Source of the DNA: Phanerochaete sordida
Lineage: Eukaryota; Basidiomycota; Agaricomycetes; Polyporales; Phanerochaetaceae
Assembly (NCBI GenBank): GCA_019973155.2
Contig: BPQB01000045.1
Location: 62,001 to 126,000 of the forward strand
Reading direction: 5' to 3'
DNA length: 64,000 bases
Shown: positions 1 through 11,465 of the stretch, in pieces
Layout of the letters: each line of letters starts with the position of its first letter
How positions within the stretch are numbered: the stretch's first letter is position 1
The notes under the pieces: generated by a model
Databases searched by the model: none
The model's input: the letters and a program-made list of their open reading frames with translations, nothing else
What the model was told of the DNA's origin: nothing
Program-made: the position numbers and the translations under genes

Positions 1-235
1 CGGTCGATCTCTCAACACCGCCGCCTTCACACTCCCCTGTACCGATCATCAAGATGAGCTGCAACAGGAATACTTGCGACGCCACATTCTGCGGAATACC
101 AGAACTGTACACGGCGAGATCAGCCTATACTCTCGGTGTTGCGCCACCTCCTCAGCTACCGGCCCTCAGGCGGCCTAGATTCGGTTGTAGCCTAGGAGAC
201 AGGAGTCAACAAACCACATGGCCGGACCCTGCATT

Positions 236-2596
236 TTAATCCTGATCCATGGCGTCGTCGTCCTCGACCTCACCCTCTTCAGGCCGCTGTGTCGACTCGT
301 CACAGAACCGCCTCCAGGCCTCCTCGAGCGCGAGCTTGTCCGCGCCCTCCACCTCGGCCCTCGCGCGCTGCACGACCTCCGCGGCCTCGCGGCCCTGTCC
401 GGCAGCGAGGAGCCAGCGCGCCCACGCGAGCGCCGCGTCCGCGACGTCGCGGCGGCGCCACGCCTGGAAGACCTCGCGGAGGAGCGCGTCGGACGCCTTC
501 GACTCGGCGCCCGCACGCGCGGCCTCGGCGTCGAAGAACGCGCGGAGCGCCGTGCCGTCGAGCAGGAAGCCCGCCGCGAGCCGCCGGAAGTGCGCGAGGC
601 GCGCGGTGTGCGAGGAGAGGACCTTGAGCGCGGTGGCGCAGCGCACGAGCAGGCTGGTGTGCACGAGCCGGAAGGAGGGCGCGTCTTGCATGCGCATGCT
701 TTCGCTCAGGAGCTCCTGGAATGCACGACATAGGTTAGTCGACCGGGTATCTAGCGAGACGGGTCGCAGCGTACCTCGAGAGACTTCAGAATCTGTATCG
801 CAGAATCCTCGTCTTGTACATCATCAACGTTGATGCCCCACAACCACACGTCGACGACATCCTCGCCCTGCACGAGCGCACGCGCTTCCCTGGCCGACTT
901 CTGCAACTGGGCCGCATTGTCCGCAAACGCCTTCTCGACCTCCAAACGAGCAAGCCAGACGTGCGCGTCAGCCTTGCCAGCTGGAGAGGCAGTGTATTTT
1001 GTCGCCAGCTGGACGATGTTTTTGGTGAACGGCAGGAGAGGGTGCAAAGAGGTCTCGGTCGTGAGCAGGGAAAGCTCAGTTGCGAGCAGGGGCGCGGGTG
1101 CACTCGAAGACTTGAGTAGGCGCTGCACGAGCATGTGCAGAGATGTCAAAAGGTAGGCTTTCTGGAAGCGAAATGAGCGGCGCGCCTCACAGACCAGCCA
1201 TGATGCAGCTTACCAGACTGTCGTCCACATCCCCCTTCTTCACCCACTCTGCGACAAACTCCGCGTACGATCTGGCCATGCCTTCGGCGTCCTTGTGAGA
1301 GTCATCGCTGCAGGCTGCTCGTACAGCAGCGGTCATCTTCTCGTTCGCGTCCTTCAGGGCATCGACAAGGGCGGGTCCGCTAAGACTAGCAGTGAGATTC
1401 CGCGTGGCTGTCAGGCGCACGGCGACTGGATCGGTAGGAAGAGTCTGTTGCAGATGGGAATGAAGGTGGTCTAGCAGCGAACTGCGAAGAGACGGGGTAG
1501 TAGGATAGCTTGACAAGAGTTCGTGGACCGACACGAAAAGTGCAGCTTTCGGCAACGCTACAAATGGTCGCGCATGAGTTCACGCCGGCCGAGGAAACCG
1601 CATATATGCGCACCTTTCACTGCGTTCGAGATGACAGACTTCACGATCGCACCCTGCATAATCTCCCTCCGCGCCTGCTCCGACTCGTCACCCTCGCCGT
1701 CCGCCTCCATCTGCATCTGGTCGACCTCGCGCTCATCCATACCCTCTTCAACTTCCTCCTGTGCCTTGGCCTTCCCCTTTCCGTTCACGTCGATGCCCAA
1801 CAGCTCCCACCGCCTCCGCATACTCTCCACGAAACCGAGCTCGAACCGGACGTATTCCCTCCACATATCGACGCTTTCTGCGTTCAGCCGAATACCACGT
1901 TGAAGAAGGACACGCGCGGCAGAGGGCGAGAGATGTGCAAGCTCATGCTGAGCGGCGAGGATGTAGAGTGAAGGGACGTGTGGATGCAGTTGCAAAGCCC
2001 TACATGACATTGAGCCACGAGCTCAGAGACAGAACGTGTGGACATACCGAGCGCATATACGTCCTACTAGTGACCTCGCGCCTTCCTTCTTCGCAAGCTG
2101 AATGTATTGTATCCACAAGCCTACGTCGGATTTGAACTTCTTAAGTGCACGCTCGAAGATGTGGAATTGTCTTCGTACGAGAGCGTAGTCCGACACGGAC
2201 GTGCCCTGCTTGGGCAGCTCTACATGAAAGAAATTGGTTGGGTATGCGTGTAATATTGCGCAGCCACGTACTGAGGCGGTCTACACGCTTTTTGCGGAGG
2301 GCCTCTAGACCCATCTCATATGCAGCATAGCGCAGGTAGTCGTTCTTTTTGGCAACTCTCCGTACGAGTGCTGTCTCGAACGCGGTACGCTTCTTCATGA
2401 TTTGCTTGACTTCTTTCTATCTGTTGCGTCAGAATATGCGCGTGCTGCGGATTCTACGAACGCACTTGGGTGAAGAGACCTTTCTGGACGAGGTCCTTCA
2501 GCTCAGCGAGCATCTGCGGAACGCCATGTGAGCACCCGGCAAGAGCTCCAGATGACAGAGACGCACCTGCTCCTGCTGGAACTGTACACGCTCCAT
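236..2596 (-). CDS. UTP6: U3 snoRNP-associated protein Utp6 (HAT-repeat protein)
   Basis: Component of the UTP-B part of the small-subunit processome, which acts in the nucleolus on 18S pre-rRNA. The start at 2596 gives MERVQFQQEQ and is followed by short exons: 2596-2567, 2513-2466 (MLAELKDLVQKGLF), 2416-2272 and 2219-2048. The join of exons 2 and 3 makes the family signature KQIMKKRTAFE, followed by HAT-type helices (RAAYE-like and FERALKKFKSDVGLWIQYI). Larger exons follow at roughly 2003-1610, 1561-1213, 1150-780 and 730-236, ending in an acidic tail EDDDAMDQD with stop TAA. The 3' exon borders are approximate. The order and content match a full-length Utp6. It is convergent with nothing upstream in the window and divergent from the TCO89-like gene, about 400 bp away. 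Confidence 0.88.
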
Positions 2597-3005
2597 GCTG
2601 GCCGAGGTCTAGGGTAGGCGGAAATTGATGAAGGATAAATGAGCAGGTCGCTCAAGCAGGATGAGTGCAAAGTGCGCAAACTTCGGCCATCCCGAATGCG
2701 GTAGGCTAGCCACGTGGCTGTGGCAACCTAGCTGGCGATGACAGCTGCTGCGAGTCGTGTGGGGGACGATCTCCCCAAACGAGCCTCTGCATCAGCCCGC
2801 TCTCTCTGTTCGTCTCGACCAGCTTGCATGCCTAGCCGGCCAGCCTGCGCCATCCCCGACACAACACGCACACTGTCCTCGACGCTGCCCGGCACGGAGA
2901 TCAATCCAGCCCTCGCGGAGATCACCAATTCAAGACAGCCAGGCTCCGAACTATCCGATGGCCAATCTCGCTAACGCTAGTGGTCACCGACCTCAACAAA
3001 CAGCT

Positions 3006-4561
3006 ATGGCCCCCAAAGCCCACGGCGCACATCGTGCAGGAGGCGGCCTCACCCGCACGCACTCCCGGACGTCGTCGGGCGGGGGCTCAAGAGTCGGTCT
3101 CAATGATCTGCGTCTCACACAGAAGGAACCACCCGCGAGGTATCCAGACAAGCCCAAGAAGAATGCGCATCTGCATCACGAGGTGCGTCGTACTGCTGCA
3201 GAGCTCGTCAAGGCGTCTTCAGCTCGCCTTCGTAGGGTCCTGTCCGGAATCTGTCGAGGACGAACAGCGGCCTTCGGGTGCAATCGCGAGAACATGTCAA
3301 TGTCAACCAGCCAACCAGGCGGGCCCCCACCCCTTTGAAGAACAACACTACAGCTACGAAGCAGAAGGGCGGTTTCACCATCTCGAGTCCAGAGGAAGGT
3401 GAAGAGGATGGGTGGGTGTCGACTGAAAGCGGGGCTGCGACCCCGCAGGACGAGTCCGATGCCGAGGAGGAGGTGGTCACCCCAATAGAGAAGCAGCAGA
3501 AACCCAAGCTACCTCCAAATGCGCTTCCCAACGGATTTGCGAAGGATGATCACCCCACACCCCGCGCAGAATATCAGCAGCTGCCACGTATCGACACCGT
3601 CAAGTTGGCCGACGGTCCTGTGCCAGGCCCGCCACCAGTCTCTCGCGACTATGTTCCCGCCACGCCGCCTCCCGTTCACCGACCCGTGCAATCCAACTCT
3701 GCTCCTGCTCTTGCCCCCTCTTCAGCGCCTCGTGCTCCCGCCGCACCTACTCCTATGCCGGATCCTGCGCCCGTCCTTCACACACCATCGCCATCGCCAC
3801 CACAATCGATACCGCCTGTCACGAAGGCTCGCTCGGAGACTCACTCGCCACCACGCCGCTCGCCCGACATTCGCACTCGCTCGATGACCCGCCCGCCCTC
3901 TACACACTCAATAACCAGTTCAACCCAGCAGCACCTGCGACCGCACCCACTCATTCGCGCGCATTCTGCCGGCTACGGCGCGCTTCTGGGTCCGGCCAAA
4001 CCGGCGCCTCTCGCTCCTCTGACCTCCTCCGAGCAGATACCCGCCCAAATGCCTGCCTCCTCCTCGCCGACGAGCTACCGCGCTGTCTCCCCGACTTTCA
4101 GTATGCATACGAACACAGCCTCACCTGTGCTCTCGCAGCCTTCCCCGACCGACTCGGAGGCGTCGCGGCAGCTCCGCAGAACCTCCCTCAGCTCGCGCAG
4201 CTCCGGCGCGACGCTGCCCTCGGGGCAGCCGCTGCAGGGCTCCGCGAGCCACTCGCACCTGGGGCGCACGGGCAGCCACGACCGGCAGCGCACGATGTCG
4301 TCGTCGTCGACGTTCGCGGCGCTGTCGAACCTGAACCTCGGCATGCGCGCGACGCCGTCGCCGCCGAAGACGCCGCTGCAGCACCTCACCGTGCACTTCC
4401 CGCCTGCCGAGCAGCACGCCGCGCAGGTCGAGCACACGCACCCGCTCCTGCCTCCGCCGTACAACACCGCGCACATGACGCTGCTCGCGTACCGGAATCC
4501 GCTGGCGGAGTCGTACGAGCGGGTCACCAGGGCGAAGCAGGCGCAGGCGCAGGCTCGATGA
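3006..4561 (+). CDS. Putative TORC1 subunit TCO89-like protein, low complexity
   Basis: Two exons, 3006-3182 and 3236-4561, joined in phase 0 across a 53 bp GT..AG intron, give about 500 residues. The N-terminus has TRTHSRTSSGG and RLTQKEPP. After the splice come NLSRTNSGLR and the block KGGFTISSPEEGEEDGWVSTESGAATP (around residues 95-120). I recall this block from fungal TCO89-family proteins, which are accessory subunits of the TORC1 complex at the vacuole. The rest is Pro/Ser/Thr-rich and probably disordered, with a short conserved-looking C-terminus ending YERVTRAKQAQAQAR. No catalytic or membrane segment is seen. The family call rests mainly on the GFTI...ESGAATP motif, so treat it as tentative. 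The gene model itself is well supported. Confidence 0.6.
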
Positions 4562-6846
4562 GAAGGGCAGAGTGTGGGTGGGTGGGTGTGGTGGGATAAT
4601 GGTTATGTGGGTAAATTGGTGCGTGTGCAGCCCCGCGTCGACCGCAGACCAGCAGCTGACGAGAGCGTCCCTATCTAGGTATTGGCCGCATGTTATCGCT
4701 ACATACTGTTGTTGAATATTGGACTACGAGCATCTTGCTTCTCGCTCCGCCGTCTCTCATGGTCTTTCCTTCATACTCTGTACTTCTAGCACAACATTAC
4801 TTGCTCTCGTGATAGGCCAATCTTATCTCTGTACAACCGCTTCCCCCTTCGTACTCACTATCGCTGATCGCTAGTCCCATCGGCAGCCACGACGATCAAG
4901 GCAAGACAGAAACGTGCGGCATGTCGGGCACATCACACATGTGCTGCAGCTCACCGAAAGCTGGAAGAGACTGGAAGCTGTGCACAGCCGCAGCGTCAGA
5001 TACCGTCATTTGGCGCACACCAACTCGGGTAACCGAGACATACCAGCTACAGGGCTCCTTGGAAACTCGAAGCAGCTATCCATCTTGCGCTACACAAGCT
5101 AGCCACACTCGTCCTCTCTCGTGGCCACCGCAGAAAAGTGATGTTTCTGACGAAGTCTACGATCTTGGGGAGATGCACTGAAGCTCAGTCCGTGATCCCG
5201 CCTTGCTCTGCTTCTAGCTCGGACCAACGGTGCGCTGTACCCTGCTGAACCCCATGCAATCTGCGCTCCTTCGCAGCCTCGCGGCTTCATCTGTGTTCGT
5301 CGCTGGTCTTTTCTGGCAAAAGCTCGAAGCTCGGCATGACGACTTCTACTTCAGCCTGCAAAAGAGGTTCATCGTCGGATAATTCGGATACCCTGCCCTG
5401 GCTTCTCCGACGACGCTCGTACGATAGGCCCTCCGGCACCGCAGCTCTCTTTGCCAAAATGTGCTCGTGGAGCTCACCTGCACCTCGTGCGCTGATAAAC
5501 ACAGAGCGAACGCGCGGTCTCCTCGAGTCCTGTCTATCATGTGTTTGGTCAGTCCTCTATCGCCACACCGGGATGTGCTCGAGGTCGACGCTAACGGAAA
5601 CAGACCCCAGCGGAAGCACCCGCCGGATACGCTTCCCTCGGATCTCCTGCGCAACAACAGATGTCGCGACGCAGGAGGCATCACGACAGGGCGCCGCCGC
5701 GCCCTCGGATTGCTCTCGGAGGCCGCAGGTAGCGCTATCGATGGCCCGAACCGTCAGCGCAGCGTGCGTGGACGGCTTTGTGGCGTCGGCCGCCCCGGAG
5801 CAAGGCCCCGTCCATGTGCTGCTCGCCGCCGGGGGTGCTACCGTGCTCCCCACGCCCGCGCAACGCAGCGCGGGCGCGCCACGCCAATACCGTCGCGCCT
5901 CGTGCGGCGCGCAGATCGCCCGGTGCCCTTGGTTACCCGCGGCAGGCGCGCGAGCGTTGCATAGCCGCGAATAAACCTGAATGAACCGGCGCATGCACGC
6001 CACGCTCGGCCATCGCGTCGCACCCCGGACAGAGGACTGCGCGTGCAATTTTTCTGCGCGGCCTGCAGCGTCTGTTGCCCGGCGGCGCGTGCGTGCGTGC
6101 GCGCTGGCGAAACAGAGGACGCACGAGACGCACGCCGCGGACGGGGCGGCGCGCAGGCAGCACCCCGGATCTGCCGCGCGGGCCAATTTATCGCGCTTCG
6201 GCGGGAATACAGGACTTGCTGCCGCGGGTCGTGTGCGTCGATGACGCAGGCGGCGGATGGGCTGCGGGTCCTGCTCGCCGCATCGGTTCCTGGCGGGCGA
6301 CGCGGCGCCCGTGCCGGACGCAACCCAAAAGCTTGCGCGGGCCTAGGACGTATGCGTCGCATCCTGGCGGGCAGCCGACCTCTGCGCATGGCAACTGAGG
6401 CGGGCAGGGGCAAGCCTGCGACGGTCGGGCGGTTCGGGATACGAAGGAGCAGGGCTCGTACTGACCCAGGAGCAACGTGCTCACCGCTCATTGCGCGGGA
6501 GGACCTGCACAGGCATGAGGTCTGGCTGGCGAGACTAGGCATGATTCAGCAGCGTTGGTGGCGGGGGAAAAGGTTTGGGTCCGCGGAACATCATCGATAG
6601 AACGGCGAGGGGGCCGCCAAGCGTCCGCCCCGAGGCCGACGGCTACTCAAAAGGGTAAGGTACGGGGCGATTCCGATCGATCTGGCCTCGCTTAAGTCGC
6701 CGTAGTCTGTCGGGCAAATATATGTGCAATTTCACGACATTTTTCGTGCAACATCCTCGATATTATGTTACAGGCTTTGCATCTTCCCGCCTCACCGTCT
6801 CTCCGTCGAGCCGTGCCCGTCCGCCCCCTTCCCCGTCGCAACTTCT
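4562..6846. other. 2.3 kb intergenic region, no gene recognised
   Basis: The stretch separates the TCO89-like gene from the G-alpha gene. The part at about 5.6-6.5 kb is very GC-rich and open in several frames on both strands. The translations are Arg/Ala-rich, have no splice-consistent continuation and match no family I know, so I read them as composition artefacts. It may hold the long upstream control region of the G-alpha gene. Confidence 0.5.
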
Positions 6847-8842
6847 ATGCCTCGGACTGAGGATAAAGGTAACGAATGGCCACCTCGTTCTGCTACGGAA
6901 GCGGACATCGACTCGTGGGAGGAGAGGCTTGAGGAGGAGCGCGAGGCAAAGAGGGTCAAGTGAGTGTCTCCGCCCAGGTCCCGTCTGGAGCGCACCGCTG
7001 ACGGCCTCGTCACCAGTGACGAGATCGATCGCCTCATCGAGCTCGAGAGGCAGGAGCTCAAGAAGCGCAAGCCCCAAGCGAAGCTTCTCCTGTTGGGTGA
7101 GATCCGCCGCCCCATGTGGACCCACAGCGCGCCCAGAACGCTCACCGCCGTGCAGGACAGTCCGAGGCCGGCAAGTCGACGCTCCTGAAGAACTTCCAGC
7201 TGCACTTCGCGCCGAAGGCGTTCCACGCCGAGGCGGAGGCGTGGCGCGCGGTCATCCACCTCAACCTCGTCCGCGCGGTGAACTTCATCCTCGAGAGCCT
7301 GCACATCCCGACGCAGGCCCCGAGCCCCGCGAGCTCGAGCGTCTCGTACCGCAGCACGTCGAGCCTCTCGACCGTCAGCAGCGGCAGCCGGCATGGCAAC
7401 AGCGACGCCCTGCGCGCGCTGCGCATGCGCCTCTCGCCGCTGCGCCAGGTCGAGCTCATCCTGCACCGCCGGCTCTCCGTCGAGGGCCCGTCGCCGACGT
7501 CGCCGCGCGAGCAGGAGCGCGGGCAGCCGTCCGCGCCGCCGCGCCAGCCCGACCTCGCCGTCAAGGTCCGCTCCGGCTGGAAGGCGCTCGCGAGGATACG
7601 TCGGCCGACGTCGTCGACGAACCAGGACGAGCTCCAGGACACGCGCCAGATCATAGACGCCTGCGCCGACGACATCGTCGCGCTGTGGGCAGACGAGTCC
7701 GTGCAAGCTGGCTTGCGCGAGCGCAAAATCGACCTGGAGGACCACTACATCTTGTACGTCGTCTCGCGTTTGCTCCGCGGAGACGGATGCTGATGCCATG
7801 TAGCTTCCTGGACAATGCCTCCCGTGTCTCGTCGTTGCGGTACATCCCCTCCACGGAGGACATCCTGCGTGCGCGGTTACAGACCATCGGGGTGGAGGAA
7901 CATCGATTAGCCTTGGAAACAGGTCCGTCTCCATGGCCGATGCCGAGGCGCCTGCTGACTTCACTTTGGACAGTAGACGCGGGAAGCGAATGGATATTCT
8001 ACGACGTGGAAGGATGTCGGGGCCAGCGTGGTATGTCTCGCCGTTAATGCATTGGTGCATTCGACTGACGGCCGAGTAGCCGCCTGGGCGCCGTTCTTCG
8101 ACGATGGTAAGTTCTATGTGACCCTTCTCCCGGGTAATACTAATGGTCACCTCGCAGTCAACGCTATGATCTTCCTCTGTCCGATGTCAAATTTCGACGT
8201 AACGCTGAAGGAGGATCCCACTATAAACAGCCTAGTACGCTAATCTTTCGTCTGGTCTCGTCACAGTCCTGATGGTCTCGCTCAGCTGGACTCCTTCAAC
8301 CTCTGGAAAAGCATATGCGAGAGCAAACTCCTCGCCGACGCTACGTTCATTCTATTCCTCAACAAGATGGACCTTCTGAACAAGAAGCTCAAGTCTGGTA
8401 CGTCTACTGCGCGGACGGGCGGCGAGTTCTGTCTGACGACTCTGTACAGGAGTCAAATTCTCGGACTACGTCAGTGTGTACAAAGACCAACCTAACGACG
8501 CAGAGAACATTGCACTGTGTATGCATCCATTACATCCTCCCGTATGCGTATGTTTGCTGACGTCTGCACAGACTTCCGTCGGAAACTCTCCGCTGTACAC
8601 AAACATGCCTCCCCGAAAGCTCGGGCTCTGCATATACACATGACATGCGCTATCGTACGTCTTCGCTTCCGTCACCGAGTTCTGGTGTCTTATCTGCCTT
8701 GCTCGCAGGATACCAAAACGATGTCAACCATTCTGAAACGCGGTTGGTACTTCTCTTCCTCCAAACCCACCTCTGTTCTCACGCCTCCACAGTCAAGGAC
8801 GTGATTCTCATCACGACGCTGAAGGACACGGCCATGATATGA
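6847..8842 (+). CDS. Divergent heterotrimeric G-protein alpha subunit
   Basis: GTP-binding signalling subunit expected to couple to seven-helix receptors. Twelve exons: 6847-6959, 7017-7096, 7156-7753, 7804-7922, 7974-8030, 8080-8106, 8158-8234, 8286-8397, 8450-8518, 8572-8654, 8709-8742 and 8793-8842. All junctions keep phase and give 472 residues. Motifs in order: P-loop LLLGQSEAGKST; a helical domain interrupted by a Ser/Pro/Arg-rich insert; switch I RARLQTIGVEE with the catalytic Arg and Mg-binding Thr; switch II DVEGCRGQR; FLNKMDLL (NKxD); TCAI; and a C-terminal helix ending VKDVILITTLKDTAMI. Oddities: the switch II Gln that drives GTP hydrolysis is Cys, the preceding Gly is Glu, and the N-terminus (MPRTED) has no Gly2 for myristoylation. 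Such non-canonical G-alphas are common in basidiomycetes. It looks intact. Confidence 0.88.
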
Positions 8843-9540
8843 GCGGCCCTAATCTGCACGGCCGGAGGACGCTTACGGTAATGGGATGCATCCCGCCAAT
8901 GGGTCGCTAGGACCGCCTGGCGCTGCTAATGACACGGTGACGGCATTGTATTCACACTCGTTAACTTATTCCATGTTTCCCTCATCCCAGACTACTCTGC
9001 ACTGTTTTCTCTATGCATATGTCGCTTTAGAGCATGCTCTCCTATGTGCGCCGAGTCTGCCTTCACGCTGTGTGTGCGACGACGAGAGAATTCATGGTGA
9101 GCCTCCGTCCACGATCTCAGACGAAGCGGCGTCGTAAAGGCACTGTTTCCGACCAACATGCTTCTCACGTCCGTACAACATGCTTTGTGAGTTTGTTCCT
9201 AGAGAACGTGATCATATCCCACATTTCATCGTCCCTCAAGCTTTCGGGTACCACCCCAGTGCCAAACACTGCTCTACGATCCGTGCACACGTCCGCCTCA
9301 CCAAACCCGGCATATGGCCAGGCACCCTTGGGCTCGCCACGGACAGAAACGGCAGCCGCCTGGCCCAGAGCACGTCCGGCCCGACATCCGTGTCGCCGCC
9401 TCAGGGTCGCTGTGGCGTCTTGCACATCCCAACGAACCCTGAGCTTGAGACGTCGCGCAGCCATTCATGCCGGCGCGGGTGCTGTGGGGCGCATGGCAGA
9501 CGGTCCGACGTACCCAAATGCGACTCCCTTGCGAGAAGCG
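8843..9540. other. Intergenic, no gene recognised
   Basis: About 0.7 kb between the G-alpha stop and the FMO1 promoter. I see no coding frame, tRNA or repeat here. Confidence 0.5.
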
Positions 9541-9547
9541 TATATGA
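9541..9547 (+). promoter_or_regulatory. Possible TATA element of FMO1
   Basis: TATATGA lies 79 bp before the proposed ATG at 9620. This spacing is like that of the clearer TATA boxes in front of the other FMO copies. Confidence 0.35.
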
Positions 9548-9619
9548 GGCGACGTGCCGCTGCATAGACTGCCCCGAGACAGCCCAAATCGACGGGGCAC
9601 GCTGGACATGAACCACGCG

Positions 9620-10687
9620 ATGGCGCCGAGCAGAGTCGCTGTGGTCGGCGGAGGCGTTGCAGGCGCGAGCGTAGCGATCTTCCTCAAGACGATGGGACAC
9701 GAGCCGATTATATTCGAGCGAAACGTCGGCATCCCGGACGAGGGTCTCGACATCAGGTGCGCGCCTCGTTATTCTTAGCTCGCGCCTGCACGAATGCATT
9801 CGAGCGACAGCATCCCGCACAGCGACCTGGCCGCGCTCGCGCGCGTCCCGGGGCTCCTCGAGCACCTCGGCGGCTCTCCGCTCGTCGAGTGGTTCCTCTA
9901 CTCCGAGCTCGTGTCGGAGATGGGCGCCATGGACGTGGGCAGCCGCCCGCGCTGCCAGGGCGCGCGCGCTGGGCTCGGCGCAGCCAGATTCAGCAAGAGC
10001 GTCCTGCAGCGGCGCCTCGTCGAGTTCGCGGCGGGCATGGGCGTGGCGGTCAGGTGGGGCCACGAGCTCGTGGGCTTGCAGCAGGACGACGCGGGCGTGA
10101 CTGTCAAGTTTGCGAATGGGAGCTCCGAGCGCGTGGGTTTCGTCGTCGGGTGCGACGGCCTGCACAGTGCTACGAGGCGCTGTCTGTTCGGAAGGCAGCC
10201 TGCGAGGTTCACCGGGGTGTCTCAGGTGAGTCGCTCCCCTGAGAAGACACATGTATAGACCTGAGAACAACCTCGCTGCAGTACGGAGCAAACAGTCGGA
10301 CTGAGTCCAGGATCGGGCACCGGCCGCGAGTAGTCCTGGTTGGCGGTGCCGCGCATCGTATGAATTTGGTACGGGAGTTGACATCTTCATATTCTGGCTA
10401 CAATTCACAATTGCGTGTAGCCTGTCGGGGAAAATGGCGCGTTCAAAGATGCGGGACTCCTCGCGGAGCTGCTAGAAAAGCACAGCTGGACGGCAACCGA
10501 GCCCTTTGCCGCACCACTGGAAGCCATATTCATGACTTTCGAGAGTGCCTGTACGGCACAGGCGAAGGAACCTCCGAGAGTGACTCGCGCCCAGGGAGAC
10601 CTTCGCATCCCTTGTGGGGTCGACCAGCTAAGCGCGTTGCTCGCAGCAACGGCTCTCGGAGGTTCTGGGTTGCTGTGTGGCTCCTAG
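9620..10687 (+). CDS. FMO1: short group A FAD monooxygenase lacking two exons
   Basis: Four exons: 9620-9756 (137 nt), 9811-10225 (415 nt), 10282-10368 (87 nt) and 10421-10687, about 301 residues. Exons 1 and 2 match the other FMOs in length and phase and carry the FAD-binding VVGGGVAGA and the DG motif VVGCDGLHS. The next exon aligns with exon 5 of the paralogs (YG....R.E......RVVLVGGAAH), and the last with exon 6 (GAFKDAGLLAELLEKHS...AQGD). The equivalents of exons 3 and 4 (264 nt, 88 codons) are absent, with only a 56 bp intron in their place. Because exon 2 ends and exon 5 begins in phase 0, the frame stays open. The GD motif GDAAHP of the family is GGAAHR, so FAD binding is probably impaired. 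An in-frame ATG at 9608 is possible, but 9620 matches the paralogs. It may be a decaying gene or a repurposed protein. Confidence 0.65.
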
Positions 10688-11382
10688 AAGTAGTGCTTGG
10701 GAGGGCAGATACAAGTGCAGAGTCCGGAGGGCACGATGGTGTTCGAGAGCAGAAGATGACGCGGCTCCGAGTCGGCACTAGGCCCTTCGTGGCGCTGATA
10801 GCCGCCTGCGGCCTGTTCCGATGGCGGGATTTTCGAGGGCGGCAGCTTGGGCGAAGCGACCATCCTCCCCTGCGTCCATCCCCCCTGCTATTCCTCGCGC
10901 TGGATCCTTCTAGTCGTCTATAGTCTCTTCAGCATTGCGAGGGATACTTATCGACTATATAATAAGACTACCCACATAAAGGGTGGACAAATTCTACGCC
11001 CATGTGCATGAAGTTCAATGCTGTCTCCGACATTAGTTGGAGTTGAGGAAGCAGTAGCTATTTTGGTTCAGATGATGGACGGTCCCATACGGTAGAAGCA
11101 ACATGCGCTGCCGACGCGACACTGTCGGCTCCCACACTTTGTGACTACCTACGCCAGCGTCGCGTCGGTTCCGCAGCCCTGTCACATTGACTCGCGAGAC
11201 GCGCAAAGCCAACAGACGACGAGTAAGCCGCCTGACGCTGCGCTCGGAAATTTCGCCATACAGGACGCTGACGCGGACGATGGAGACACGAAGCACGATG
11301 TGCGACAGCAAGATTCCTGCTCGAATGGATGCACCTCACAACCCTCACGGCGTGCCCAGCCCTAACCGAGCGCGCCTCCCCC

Positions 11383-11390
11383 TATATAAA
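11383..11390 (+). promoter_or_regulatory. TATA box of FMO2
   Basis: TATATAAA, 83 bp upstream of the FMO2 start codon. Confidence 0.6.
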
Positions 11391-11465
11391 GTTCCTGATC
11401 CAGAGACACGATACCCATCCGCTTAGCTGCTTCAGCCCCTCTCGCTCTACCAAGTCTTGTTCTTC

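Noticed and set aside
5557..6542. Overlapping open frames of 150-230 codons on both strands
   Set aside because: Arg/Ala-rich translations from GC-rich DNA in several frames at once, no motif, no start or splice context.
6792..8150. 452-codon minus-strand open frame over the G-alpha gene
   Set aside because: Antisense shadow of a clearly spliced G-alpha; the translation is Arg-rich without motifs.
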